A DNA stretch of 64,000 nucleotides from Natrinema gelatinilyticum (GTDB taxonomy: Archaea > Halobacteriota > Halobacteria > Halobacteriales > Natrialbaceae): positions 1,054,001 to 1,118,000 of the forward strand of contig NZ_CP100756.1 in assembly GCF_024266705.1 (NCBI RefSeq). Reading direction: 5' to 3'. Shown here one piece after another: positions 18,493 to 27,943 of the stretch. The notes beneath the pieces were generated by a model. It worked only from the letters and a program-made list of their open reading frames with translations, made no database searches and was not told where the DNA came from. Each line of letters opens with the position of its first letter. Position 1 is the stretch's first letter. Both the position numbers and the translations under genes were made by a program.

Positions 18493-19863
18493 TTAGCGCC
18501 GTTCGACGACGGACCCGTTCTCGCCGACCGCTACGGTACGCCTGCCGGCCGAATCGGTGGAAACGGCCAACAGCGATTCCGGTGCGCGAACTTCGACCCG
18601 CTCCCAGTTGGCTGTCGAATCCCGCTCGTAGATCACCCCGTCCGCATCGCAGGCGATTGTCTCTCCTTCGCGGCGTACGATCCCGCAGACGGCCTCCTCG
18701 CCGACCCGCTCGGGAGTCCACGTCGACGTTCCGCGGCGGTGGACGACTCCGTCGTCGTCGCTCACCAGACAGTCGTCCTGCCCGAGCGTCGCGAGGCTCT
18801 CGAGCGTTCCGCCGGCGCCGACGGGGCCGATGCCGTCGAACGATCGACCGCCGTCGGTCGTCTCGAAGACGCCGTCGTTCGTGTCACAGCAATAGCCGAC
18901 CGACGCGTCAGCGAGGACAATTCCGCTCAGGCTCGAGCCGTCCCCTGGCGTGACGGGATCGTCCCACGAGACGTCGCCGTCGCCATAGCGCCCGCGATAG
19001 ACCTCCCCGGAACCGTTGATCAACAGGATCGTTTCGTCGCCGCTCACCCCGCCGACGGCGACCCCGGGCCAGTTGTCGGTGATCCCCGCGGGAGCGGAGA
19101 AGTCCTCGTGGCGGCCGGTATCGGTCTCGAGTCGACCAACGGCGCCGCTGTCGCCCGCGACCCAGACCGTCTCGCCATCGGACGTGGCGTCGACCCCGGA
19201 GAGGTCTTCGCCTGCAGCGGCCGGTCCGTCCGCAAGGGCGATCGACCACTCGCTTTCGGCGCCATCCTCGATGGGCGCAGCGGCGAGAACGAGTCCGTCG
19301 TCGCCGACCGCGTAAACCGAACCGGTTTCGGTGACGCTGACGTCATTGAGCGTCGTTTCCGTGGGAACGTCGACGAGGGTCCAGTCGCGAGTACGCTCGA
19401 GCTCCTCCACTCGATCGGGCGCTGTTTCGTCAGCTTCGGCTGGTGGGGTCCCGGAGTCCGTCACTGAGCGGTCCGTCGTCGATCCTCGATCGAGACGCTC
19501 CGGTCCCGGTTCCGTCACTCGAGTGTCCTCCTCGGTCGTCACGACCGCCGTCCGTTCCCCCGAAACCCGATCGGCATCTTCGGGCGTTCGTTCCGTTCGC
19601 TCCGCAGGCCCGGTCCGTTCCTTCCGTTCCTCCCGCTCCGTCTCCTCCTGCTCTGTCTCCGCCGCCGACGGTTGTCGCAGGTACAGCACGATCGGCGGCA
19701 GGACGTACGAGGCGATCGCAGGGACGACGAACCAGCGGTGGACGATCGTCAGCGTTCCAAAGGCGGTCATACCGGCCGTTGCGACCGCGTGGATCCACGT
19801 CTTCGTGTAGCTGCGAAAGAACGAAAGGAATCCGTCGACAGAGCGCGAATCGTGTGTCGCCAT
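18493..19863 (-). CDS. Membrane-anchored YCF48/BNR-type beta-propeller protein
   Basis: 456 aa from the ATG at 19863. One or two N-terminal membrane helices (residues 17-60, with WFVVPAIASYVLPPIVLYL) are followed by a long acidic, Thr/Glu-rich linker (about 65-155). Then come six to seven beta-propeller blades with the repeating pattern of DGETVWVAGDSGAVGRL, DASVGYCCDTNDGVFETTDGG and ESLLAVSTDSAGRRTVAVGENG. The tail of the DGG blades resembles YCF48 and BNR repeats, so this is probably a surface or periplasm-facing scaffold. A small Hsp20-like gene lies upstream on the same strand. The exact role is unknown. Confidence 0.75.
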   Translation of the reverse strand: MATHDSRSVDGFLSFFRSYTKTWIHAVATAGMTAFGTLTIVHRWFVVPAIASYVLPPIVLYLRQPSAAETEQEETEREERKERTGPAERTERTPEDADRVSGERTAVVTTEEDTRVTEPGPERLDRGSTTDRSVTDSGTPPAEADETAPDRVEELERTRDWTLVDVPTETTLNDVSVTETGSVYAVGDDGLVLAAAPIEDGAESEWSIALADGPAAAGEDLSGVDATSDGETVWVAGDSGAVGRLETDTGRHEDFSAPAGITDNWPGVAVGGVSGDETILLINGSGEVYRGRYGDGDVSWDDPVTPGDGSSLSGIVLADASVGYCCDTNDGVFETTDGGRSFDGIGPVGAGGTLESLATLGQDDCLVSDDDGVVHRRGTSTWTPERVGEEAVCGIVRREGETIACDADGVIYERDSTANWERVEVRAPESLLAVSTDSAGRRTVAVGENGSVVERR

Positions 19864-19975
19864 TGGTGGACCCTCGCGGCTTGCGTCCATCTATCGGACT
19901 CGCGAGCAAAAGCGCACTGCTGGCACCGCGACCAGCGGCGGCGACTCGCGAGGGTCATCGATTACCGCACTCGGA

Positions 19976-20299
19976 TCACCCGCGGCGTGCCTGCGTCTCG
20001 AGGATGATCGTGAGTACACCGTTGTTGTAGGTCGCGTGCCGATCGTCACCGAATGCGAGGTCACTCGGGAGCGGCGTGAGCGTACAATCGGCGATATCGG
20101 GGCCGTCATTCACCGCGATACGGAGGCGACTCGAGCCGACTTCGACCGTTAGATCGTCGGCTGTGGCGGGGGCGACGTCGACGGTGACGCGGAGACGGTC
20201 GGCCGATTCCTCGAAGACGAGTTGCACCGGGAACGGGAACGACGCCGTTTCGAAAGGCAGAGCGGGGGTCACGGAACCGCGTTTCGACAGCTGTTGCAA
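19976..20299 (-). CDS. Small Hsp20/alpha-crystallin-like protein
   Basis: 107 aa if the TTG at 20299 is used; the GTG at 20275 is an alternative start giving 99 aa. The alpha-crystallin core is visible: VTVDVAPATADDLTVEVG, RLRIAVNDG, LPSDLAFGDDRHATYNNGVLTIIL. The final NNGVLTI strand is the Hsp20 hallmark. It lacks the C-terminal IxI motif of full chaperones, so it may be a p23/CS-like partner protein. The gene is in the same direction as the propeller gene and is separated from it by 112 bp. Confidence 0.65.
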   Translation of the reverse strand: MQQLSKRGSVTPALPFETASFPFPVQLVFEESADRLRVTVDVAPATADDLTVEVGSSRLRIAVNDGPDIADCTLTPLPSDLAFGDDRHATYNNGVLTIILETQARRG

Positions 20300-20496
20300 A
20301 CACTTCCGCGTGTACGATTGTACGTTTGATACCGTCGTCGGGGACGTTCGTTATAATTCACGTTCGGTGGCGAGTCCCGAACGTGGAACAGCGATGGACG
20401 CGTTTAGCGTTGAATATCCAGTCTGCAATCGTCACCGGTTGTGTCGTCGAGTGATGCAATTCACGCCCGTCCTCAAGGACGCGGTTCTCTCGCTGT

Positions 20497-22086
20497 TTAA
20501 AGATAGCCGAGGTCCGCCAACCGCTCTTGCGTCCCCTCGCGCATCGCTACCTCACCCGATTTCTCGGCTTCCGAGAGCGGTTCGAATTGTTCCTCGAGTC
20601 GCCGGCTGAATTCCCGCACGCGCTGTGGGTTATCGTCGCTGGTGTCCGTCTCCTCGAGCGGATCGGACGGAACGTGATGGAGGCGCTCGAAGCCGTCGTC
20701 GCCGCGGACGTACTTGTACTCGGCCGTTCGGATCGCCCGCAACCGCCGGTCGAACTCGCGAACGCGATTCGGAATCTCGCCGAAGCGCTCCTCGAGGCGG
20801 TCGATCGAGGGCTGGGGGGAGACGTACTCGGCGAAGACGGCGTGGCGCGGCTCCGTGTCGGAGTTGGGGTGGACGGACCGACTCGACCACTGCTCGCGGA
20901 GTTCGGGGTCGTCGATGCCGACCGTCTCTAGCATCGTAGCCGGGAGATCGAGTAGCTGAACGAGGTCGTCCCGTCGCCCGCCGCCGGTGAAGGGGCCGCC
21001 GTGACAGACGAGCGGGACGTGCAGGAGCGTGTCGTAGAGATTATACTGGTGTCCGAAAAACCCGTGTTCGCCGATGTGCTCACCGTGATCGCCACAGACG
21101 ACGAATAGCGTGTCGTCCCACTCGCCCGCCGCCTCGAGTGCGGCTCTGAGCCGGCCGACGTGGTGATCGACGTAGGCGAGTTCGGCCCGGTAGAGTCCGC
21201 GGAGCATGGCAAACTCGCGATCGGAAATATCGTAGTCCTCGCAGTCGTATGCGCGGGGATCCTGGCGGATCGCTGTCGCGTCTTCGAAACTGACGTCGTC
21301 TTGGAGAAAGCGTTTCGCATACTCTTTCGGCGGATCGTATTGAACGTGAGGTTCGATTAGGTTACAAAAGAGAAAGAACGGCCGGTCGTCCTCGCGGTCG
21401 GTGAGCCAGTCGGCGATCCAGTCCGTCGACCGGGCAGCCCCGTCGTCGCCCGTCGGTTGGAGCAACTCGCTGTAGAGGATATTAGCCGCATTGACGAACG
21501 GATTGCCGTCGAAGAGTCGATTTCGAGCCGCCGCAATCTTCTCGCGAAGATCTTCACCGCGAACGACCGCCCCCATATCGGCGTCGGATTGAATGAATTG
21601 CCAGCCCTTTCGAAGGTCGTCGAACCCGCGGTCGAAGCCGAATTCCTCGGTGATCCAGGTATTGTTCGAGACACCAATCGTCCGAATCCCTGCGTCTGCG
21701 AACGCTTCGGGGAGCGTTCGAAGGTCGTCGTCGAGACAAGTGTGGCCGCCGTGCGTGCCGTGCTCGGAGGGGAACATCCCAGTGAAAAACGATGCGTGGG
21801 AGGGCAACGTCCAGGGTGCCGTCGCGAACGCGTTCGTGAACGCAGTTCCCTCATCGGCAAGTTGGGACAGGGTCGGCGTCGGATTTGCGTTCGCTCGGTC
21901 CACACTCGAGACGTCTCGGTCGACGAGAGTGGGACTCGTCTCAGTTCGACCGGCCCCCACCGCAGTCCGTTCGTCCGCGATCGACTGGATCCCGACGCTC
22001 CTGGCGCGGGCCGTATCGAGAACGACGAAAACAACGTTCCGCACAGTACTATGTGACTCGCCGTCACGTCCGTTGGATTCCGACAT
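20497..22086 (-). CDS. Sulfatase/alkaline-phosphatase superfamily hydrolase
   Basis: 529 aa from the ATG at 22086. The N-terminal strand VVFVVLDTARA supplies the first metal Asp (D24), and CGDHGEHIGEHG near the middle supplies the DH/H metal ligands of sulfatases. The formylglycine site is not canonical: where C/S-x-P-x-R is expected it has T93-L-P-S-H97 (in APWTLPSHASFFTG). Thr at this place is used by lipoteichoic-acid synthase and phosphopreotein-type relatives, so phosphodiester or phosphoglycerol chemistry is as likely as sulfate hydrolysis. Haloarchaea use such proteins around glycan modification. The gene is alone. Confidence 0.82.
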   Translation of the reverse strand: MSESNGRDGESHSTVRNVVFVVLDTARARSVGIQSIADERTAVGAGRTETSPTLVDRDVSSVDRANANPTPTLSQLADEGTAFTNAFATAPWTLPSHASFFTGMFPSEHGTHGGHTCLDDDLRTLPEAFADAGIRTIGVSNNTWITEEFGFDRGFDDLRKGWQFIQSDADMGAVVRGEDLREKIAAARNRLFDGNPFVNAANILYSELLQPTGDDGAARSTDWIADWLTDREDDRPFFLFCNLIEPHVQYDPPKEYAKRFLQDDVSFEDATAIRQDPRAYDCEDYDISDREFAMLRGLYRAELAYVDHHVGRLRAALEAAGEWDDTLFVVCGDHGEHIGEHGFFGHQYNLYDTLLHVPLVCHGGPFTGGGRRDDLVQLLDLPATMLETVGIDDPELREQWSSRSVHPNSDTEPRHAVFAEYVSPQPSIDRLEERFGEIPNRVREFDRRLRAIRTAEYKYVRGDDGFERLHHVPSDPLEETDTSDDNPQRVREFSRRLEEQFEPLSEAEKSGEVAMREGTQERLADLGYL

Positions 22087-22198
22087 ATACCTTTCCTCAA
22101 CGTCACATGGGGAAGGTCACAGCCCCGGAGTATGCAGGGTGACAAACAGGGATATCGGCGATTCGCCGAAAACGCGCCACCAATTCGACCGGAGCGAG

Positions 22199-23110
22199 CT
22201 ACGATCGCGGGGGAGTCGCCCCCGCAAGTCCCTCTCGAACGCACTCCCGAAGACGGTCGGTCGCGAGCGATCCAGTGACGTGCCCCTTCTCGATCACGGC
22301 AAGCGGGAGTCCATCGTAACAGTGCCGTTGCGTTTCGAATTTGATGATTCGGTCGTACCGTGCGAGCAGTGGCGTGCAGTCCGCGGCCCTATTCTCGAGG
22401 AACATGCGATCGAAATCCAGCACCGCCCGAAGTCGATCGGGATTTTCCCGTGCCCTCGGCCCGGTCATCTTCCGATACACCGAGGAAACGAACATCTCAC
22501 CGAGTGACGCATCGGCGAAAAGAGGGACGTATCCGTCTGCCGTCCCGAAGGACGCACGATGGAGGTTCGTTATCCAGCCGCCGAGACTGAGACCGGAATC
22601 GACCACCGCAGGGTGTCCGCGATCACGTAGTCTCCTGGCCAGCACATCGACGAGGACCGTCGAGGTCGCGCACATCCCGACGAAATTCGCGAGGTCTCCC
22701 ATCGAACGAGCGTAGTCCAGGCTAGATCGGTCGTGAAACGGTGCACGGATGGCGATCACGTTCGCGGGAACGTCCCAGGCCGCCGCCGCGAACAACCGCT
22801 TAAACGAGTTCGAGTTGAACTGACCGAAATCGAACGGATCCTCGCCGCTCCCGTGGTGGTAGATCAGCGTCGGGTCATCGTCGCCGTGCCACTGCCAAGC
22901 GAGATACGCACTTCGAAACCGACCTACGGGCGTCTCGGCGACGACGGCCCGCTTCCCGGAAATTTTCACCGAATCGAGCGTGACCGACGTGTCCGAAACT
23001 GCATCACCGGTATGCGGGCTCGTGAGGCTCCGTGAGAAGAACGTGTTTCCTCGAAGCGCCAGTGCGCTGACGGTGACGGTGGCGCTGTCGACGAGCTCGT
23101 GACGGTTCAT
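22199..23110 (-). CDS. Alpha/beta-hydrolase fold protein
   Basis: 303 aa. The nucleophile elbow is GLSLGG with S175, an oxyanion strand is YHHGSGE (about 84-90), and the probable catalytic His is in IEKGHVTG near the C-terminus. The overall pattern fits an esterase or lipase-like alpha/beta hydrolase. The N-terminus is hydrophobic and may interact with the membrane. It is followed on the same strand by a PAP2 phosphatase gene, separate from it. The substrate cannot be told. Confidence 0.8.
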   Translation of the reverse strand: MNRHELVDSATVTVSALALRGNTFFSRSLTSPHTGDAVSDTSVTLDSVKISGKRAVVAETPVGRFRSAYLAWQWHGDDDPTLIYHHGSGEDPFDFGQFNSNSFKRLFAAAAWDVPANVIAIRAPFHDRSSLDYARSMGDLANFVGMCATSTVLVDVLARRLRDRGHPAVVDSGLSLGGWITNLHRASFGTADGYVPLFADASLGEMFVSSVYRKMTGPRARENPDRLRAVLDFDRMFLENRAADCTPLLARYDRIIKFETQRHCYDGLPLAVIEKGHVTGSLATDRLRECVREGLAGATPPRS

Positions 23111-23157
23111 CTAGCATATCGGTGGTGGACGCACGTATCGTCTCCGAAGACGTCACC

Positions 23158-24093
23158 TCACCGTAAGCCGGTCGGCGACCGTCGCCCTCGGTTTCGGACC
23201 TGCTCGCTCCTGTAGACGACGGGAACTGCGACGAAGGTCGCGGCGACGGCACCGAGCGCGATGCTCTGAGCCGCCAGTGAAACGGGGCCGAAGAACGTCG
23301 TCACGGCGACGAGGACGACGATCGAGAGGACCACGCCGATCGCTCTGGCGGTGAGCGGACGGCTGGTTCGGATCGGGCCGTGACCCGCCTCCCGCGCTCG
23401 AGCGAGGACTGCGAACTGCCAGCCAGCGAACGCCCCGAGCGATGCGCCGAACAAGAGGACGGCGTCCGGAGTCATCTCGGAGACGACGAGGGCGACGGTA
23501 GCAGTCCCGACCGCGATAGCGAAAGCGAGCGTGCCGCGGTGGGTCGGATACCGGTCTAGCAGCGGACGGATCAGGAGCAGAAACGCGAGCCCGGCGCCCG
23601 CTCCGGCGACGACATCGACGAAATAGTGAACGCCGAGACCGATGCGAGAGAAGCAGACGGCGATCACGACCGAGGTCGCGACGAGATACCGGCGACGACG
23701 CGTGCCGACGGACCAGTATTCGGCCAGGGTCAGGTACACGACCGTCGACATGAGCGCGTGGCCGCTCGGAAATCCGTAGCCGGTCGCCGTGGTGGTCGCC
23801 TCGTATAGCGGCCGCACCAGCTCCGGCAGGGTTCCGACCTCCACGAGCACGCGTTCCGGCCTCGGGAGCGCGAAGGCCGCTTTCAGCGCCGTGATGAGCG
23901 ATAACCCGGAGAGCATGATCCCGACGATAGCGGCGGCTTCGTCGCGGTCCGTTCTGTCGGTCCAGTAGACGGTCCCGACGAGCAATCCGAGAAACCAGAC
24001 ATCGCCGAGCTGGGTGACGAGCCCGAGCAGGACGACGCTCCAGTCCGGCGCAATCTCTCGAAACGCGTCGAACCAGTCTAACCCGCGAGTCAT
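23158..24093 (-). CDS. PAP2-family membrane phosphatase
   Basis: 311 aa from the ATG at 24093. Eight to nine hydrophobic segments carry the three PAP2 motifs: KAAFALPRPE (K-x6-RP), GYGFPSGHAL (PSGH) and SRIGLGVHYFVDV (SR-x5-H-x3-D). PAP2 enzymes dephosphorylate lipid phosphates such as undecaprenyl or dolichyl pyrophosphate or phosphatidate. In an archaeon, recycling of dolichol-type carriers is the likely role. The gene precedes the alpha/beta hydrolase on the same strand with a 47-bp gap, so the two may be cotranscribed. Confidence 0.88.
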   Translation of the reverse strand: MTRGLDWFDAFREIAPDWSVVLLGLVTQLGDVWFLGLLVGTVYWTDRTDRDEAAAIVGIMLSGLSLITALKAAFALPRPERVLVEVGTLPELVRPLYEATTTATGYGFPSGHALMSTVVYLTLAEYWSVGTRRRRYLVATSVVIAVCFSRIGLGVHYFVDVVAGAGAGLAFLLLIRPLLDRYPTHRGTLAFAIAVGTATVALVVSEMTPDAVLLFGASLGAFAGWQFAVLARAREAGHGPIRTSRPLTARAIGVVLSIVVLVAVTTFFGPVSLAAQSIALGAVAATFVAVPVVYRSEQVRNRGRRSPTGLR

Positions 24094-24307
24094 AGTCCAC
24101 GTTACGTGCGACTGGATACATAAACGGTTCCGGTGAGAGAGAGCACCATACACGTTCCGGAGGACGAGTCGAACCCATCGTTCCGGCGGTCGAACGGACG
24201 CATCGTTTCGGCTCGAGGGAGAGTCATCCAGAGACGGGAAAACCCTCATTTTCACGCCACCTGTAGGGTATCGAGACGGGCGTCACCGGCATCTCGAGGG
24301 GAGTCCA

Positions 24308-25990
24308 ATGAGCGAGACACCAGTGCCCGAACGCGAGATCGACCCGGAGTACGACCATAGACGCGAGGAGGGCGTCGAAGAGTCCGTCCTCGAGTCCTTG
24401 CTCGACGAGTACATGATCGGGCGGGACGAACACGAGAACGCGCCCGCCTTCGTTATCCGGCCGGACGACGTTCAGGAGGTGATCCGGCTGCTGCGTGACG
24501 AGGCGGGATTCGATCACCTCTCGTGTCTCACGGCCCAACAGTACCAAGACCGCTACGAGTCGATCGTTCACGTGACGAAGTACGACCAGCGCACGCACGA
24601 GGTCACGCTGGTCGTCCCACTCCCGACCGACGATCCGACCTGCGAGTCCGCAGAACCCGTGTTCCGAACGGCCGACTGGCACGAGCGCGAGGCCTTCGAC
24701 CTCGTCGGCATCGACTACGACGGCCACCCAGACCTCCGGCGGATTCTCCTCCCGGAATCCTGGCAGGGCCATCCACTCGCGCTCGAGTACGATCAGAACA
24801 AACCGCAGATCGTCCGGTACGCCGAACACGTGAATCCGCTCCAGGCGGCCCATCGCGACCGCGAATCGGAGACGATGCTGCTCAACATCGGACCCCACCA
24901 CCCGGCGACTCACGGCGTGCTCCACCTCGAGACGGTGCTCGACGGCGAGACGGTTGCGGACGTGCGACCCGATATCGGCTATCTCCACCGCTGCGAGGAG
25001 CAGATGTGCCAGAACGGAACCTATCGCCACCAGATCATTCCCTACTCGAATCGGTGGGACTATACGGCCAATCTCCCCAACGAGTGGGCGGTGGCCCGCG
25101 CGATCGAGGACATCGCCGACATCGAGGTGCCCGCCTACGCGCAAGTCCTGCGGACGATGGCCACCGAATTCGGACGGCTGCTCGGGCACTTCCTCGCGTT
25201 GGCTACGTTCGCACTGGACGTCTACGGCGACTTCACCGCCATTTTCCAGTACGCCATGCGCGACCGCGAGGTCGTCCAGGACATCCTCGAGGACCTGACT
25301 GGACAGCGGATGATGTTCTATTTCTTCCGACTTGGCGGCGTCTGCTGGGACCTGCCAGAGCCCCGTGAGGAGTTCGTCGAGCATTGCCGAGATTTCCTCG
25401 ACGAGTTGCCTGCGAAGGTCGACGAGTATCACGACCTCCTCACCGGCAACGAAATCTTCCAGGTGCGAACGGTCGATACTGGCATCTTAGAGCCCGAGGT
25501 TGCGAAACAGTACGGCTGTACCGGCCCGGTCGCCCGGGGCTCGGGCATCGAGTACGACCTCCGTCGGGACGATCCCTACGGCTATTACGAGAACCTCGAG
25601 TGGGACGTCGTCACGGAAGTCGGCTGTGACAACTACAGCCGCGTTCTCGTCCGGATGCGCGAAGTCGAGGAATCGGCGAAGATCATCGAACAGTGTCTCG
25701 ACCTCATCGAAGACTGGCCCGAAGACGAACGGACGGTCCAGAGCAACGTGCCGCGGACGCTGAAGCCGGACGCGGATACGGAGACCTACCGCGCCGTCGA
25801 GAGCGCGAAGGGCGAACTCGGGATCTACATCCGCTCGGACGGCTCGAACTCGCCCGCCCGGTTCAAGATCCGCAGTCCGTGTTTCCACAACCTCTCTGCG
25901 CTGCCGGAAATGGCAGAAGACGAGTACGTCCCGGATTTGATCGCGTCACTGGGAAGCCTCGACATCGTTCTCGGGAGCGTCGATCGGTAA
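24308..25990 (+). CDS. nuoCD: NADH dehydrogenase-like subunit CD fusion, orphan copy
   Basis: 560 aa. Residues 1-165 are NuoC-like (ADWHEREAFDLVGIDYDGHPDLRRILLP); residues 185-560 are NuoD-like (LLNIGPHHPATHGVLHLE, then GYLHRCEEQMCQNGTYRHQI). NuoD binds quinone and carries the fusion to the peripheral arm of respiratory complex I. In haloarchaea nuoCD normally sits inside nuoABCDHIJKLMN, but here no other subunit flanks it. It is an isolated copy or an Fpo-like paralogue. The motif YLHRCEEQMCQN adds two Cys to the usual YLHRGxE block, which is odd. The next gene is trpB, 90 bp away. Confidence 0.85.
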   Translation: MSETPVPEREIDPEYDHRREEGVEESVLESLLDEYMIGRDEHENAPAFVIRPDDVQEVIRLLRDEAGFDHLSCLTAQQYQDRYESIVHVTKYDQRTHEVTLVVPLPTDDPTCESAEPVFRTADWHEREAFDLVGIDYDGHPDLRRILLPESWQGHPLALEYDQNKPQIVRYAEHVNPLQAAHRDRESETMLLNIGPHHPATHGVLHLETVLDGETVADVRPDIGYLHRCEEQMCQNGTYRHQIIPYSNRWDYTANLPNEWAVARAIEDIADIEVPAYAQVLRTMATEFGRLLGHFLALATFALDVYGDFTAIFQYAMRDREVVQDILEDLTGQRMMFYFFRLGGVCWDLPEPREEFVEHCRDFLDELPAKVDEYHDLLTGNEIFQVRTVDTGILEPEVAKQYGCTGPVARGSGIEYDLRRDDPYGYYENLEWDVVTEVGCDNYSRVLVRMREVEESAKIIEQCLDLIEDWPEDERTVQSNVPRTLKPDADTETYRAVESAKGELGIYIRSDGSNSPARFKIRSPCFHNLSALPEMAEDEYVPDLIASLGSLDIVLGSVDR

Positions 25991-26045
25991 ACGGGACGTC
26001 GTGCTGAGACGGGAGCGATTCGTCCGTTCGCCGCGCCAGCACAGA

Positions 26046-26053
26046 ACATATTT
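26046..26053 (+). promoter_or_regulatory. TATA element of trpB
   Basis: The stretch acatattt lies about 30 bp before the ATG at 26081, so trpB appears to have its own promoter rather than depending on the NuoCD gene upstream. Confidence 0.4.
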
Positions 26054-26080
26054 GACGGTGAGCGCGCAATCCACCGGCAT

Positions 26081-27232
26081 ATGTCCGACGGAGAGTTCGA
26101 AGGATATGGTGGGAGACACGTTCCAGAGCCGCTTCGGGAGCCGCTCGAAGAACTGGCGACAGCCTACGACGAAGTCGCCGAGACAGATGCGTTTCAGTCC
26201 GAACTGCGCGGCCTCCTCGAGGAATTCGCGGGCCGACCGAGCCCGCTGTACTACGCGCGCAACCTGAGCGAACGCTACGGCGCGGAGATTTACCTCAAAC
26301 GCGAGGATCTGCTCCACGGCGGCGCACACAAGATCAACAACTGTCTCGGGCAGGCGCTGCTCGCCAAACGGGCCGGCCGGGACCGACTGATCGCGGAAAC
26401 CGGCGCGGGACAGCACGGCACCGCGACGGCGATGGTCGGCGCCCTGCTCGACCTCGACACGGAGATTTACATGGGGAAGAAGGATATCGAGCGCCAGGAG
26501 ATGAACGTCTTCCGGATGCGACTGATGGGCGCCGAGGTCACCGAGGTAACCCGCGGCAACGAGGGGTTGGCCGACGCCGTCGACGCGGCGCTCGAGGACT
26601 TCGCCCAGAACGTCGACAATACGCACTATCTGGTCGGCAGCGTGGTCGGGCCGGACCCGTTCCCGCGGATGGTTCGAGACTTCCAGAGCGTCATCGGTCG
26701 GGAAGCGCGCGAACAGATCCAGGAACGGACGGACGAGCTGCCCGACGCCGCGGTCGCCTGCGTCGGCGGCGGTTCGAACGCGATCGGTCTCTTCCACGCC
26801 TTCCGGGACGACGACGTCGAATTCTACGGCGCAGAGGGCGGTGGCGAAGGAGCCGACTCGAGTCGACACGCCGCACCCCTCGCGAAAGGACGGGACGACG
26901 TCATCCACGGGATGAAAACGCGGGTCATCGAGGACGACATCGAGGTCCACTCCGTCTCTGCGGGGCTCGATTACCCCGGTGTCGGCCCCGAACACGCGAT
27001 GTACCGTGCTGTCGGCCGCTGTGAGTACCAGGGCGTCACCGACGACGAGGCGCTCGCCGCCTTCCGCGAACTCAGCGAGACCGAAGGGATCATTCCCGCA
27101 CTCGAGTCCAGTCACGCGATCGCTCGCGCGATCGAACTGGCCGAGGCGGGCGACCACGACACGATCCTCGTGAACCTCTCAGGGCGCGGTGACAAAGACA
27201 TGGCGACAGCAGCCGCGAAGTTCGACCTCTGA
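26081..27232 (+). CDS. trpB: Tryptophan synthase beta chain
   Basis: 383 aa, normal size. It joins indole and serine to make tryptophan using PLP. The PLP lysine is K84 in HGGAHKINN, the ETGAGQHG loop (residues 105-112) binds the substrate carboxylate, and GGGSNAIG binds the PLP phosphate. DIERQEMNVFRM and LDYPGVGPEH are family motifs. No trpA lies next to it, unlike the usual trp operon, so this may be a second or indole-salvaging copy (TrpB1-like). It has its own promoter and comes after the orphan nuoCD. Confidence 0.92.
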   Translation: MSDGEFEGYGGRHVPEPLREPLEELATAYDEVAETDAFQSELRGLLEEFAGRPSPLYYARNLSERYGAEIYLKREDLLHGGAHKINNCLGQALLAKRAGRDRLIAETGAGQHGTATAMVGALLDLDTEIYMGKKDIERQEMNVFRMRLMGAEVTEVTRGNEGLADAVDAALEDFAQNVDNTHYLVGSVVGPDPFPRMVRDFQSVIGREAREQIQERTDELPDAAVACVGGGSNAIGLFHAFRDDDVEFYGAEGGGEGADSSRHAAPLAKGRDDVIHGMKTRVIEDDIEVHSVSAGLDYPGVGPEHAMYRAVGRCEYQGVTDDEALAAFRELSETEGIIPALESSHAIARAIELAEAGDHDTILVNLSGRGDKDMATAAAKFDL

Positions 27233-27449
27233 CCGTCGTCCAAGTCAACAGCCTTCGACGGGTCGTGACGAGTCGTGACGGATTATGACAGGTTGTGGCA
27301 GGTCCGGACGGGTTGCTGTATGCCGATTCCTGAGCCAGTGGTTCGTACGGTGCCGTTCGGTGGCCCGGGCTCTGAGGTGTCTGGTCGTCAGAGAACTGCT
27401 CGAAGGCGAGTCGTCAGCGCGGTCGCGTCGTCCGGATCTGCTCTTCGTG

Positions 27450-27770
27450 GACATCGGGTTCGGGACGGATTCGACGACGTCAGCGCCGCGTTCGCGGACC
27501 CACGTCTCGACGAATTTCGAGGGTGTGACGATCAGGTCCGGCCGACCTGTGGCGAGCCGCATACATCGCGTGTCGTCGACACCACCGTCGCCGTACCACT
27601 TGACGACCAGCAGAGTGCGTGCGAGCGTCGACCCCCATCGGGCCACGATAACCTGACCCGGCGGTTACGCGGCGGCGTGAAGGCGGTTGCGCGGCGGCCT
27701 GAATCACGTCCGGGTCCGCGGCTGCGAGGACGAACGGAAGGCACGGATAGAACGAGGCCCGTGTCTCGAG
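27450..27770 (-). pseudogene. Glycosyltransferase (GT4-like) remnant
   Basis: The minus strand carries a decayed piece. One frame gives YPCLPFVLAAADPDVIQAA, then the frame changes and LLVVKWYGDGGVDD, DLIVTPSKFVETWV and ERGADVVESVPNP follow. The last block is a clear Rossmann-like glycosyltransferase fragment (VTPSKFV...VPNP). There is no start codon and no C-terminal half. The remaining DNA from 27233 to 27943 shows no other supported gene. Confidence 0.5.
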
Positions 27771-27943
27771 GCCAATTCAGAATCGCTGGTTCGTCTCGGT
27801 GTCGCGGTGGTGAACCGTTTCGACCGAGACGAACGCGATCTGCGTCTGATCGCCAGATGCGGCCGAATGGATAAAAACGTTACCTGTTCCGGTTGGCCGT
27901 AAGCTCGGTCGTCCCCGCTCGATGGGACGGGTCAATCTACCCT

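Noticed and set aside
24224..25432. 402-codon minus-strand ORF
   Set aside because: It is antisense to nuoCD and shows no protein family features.
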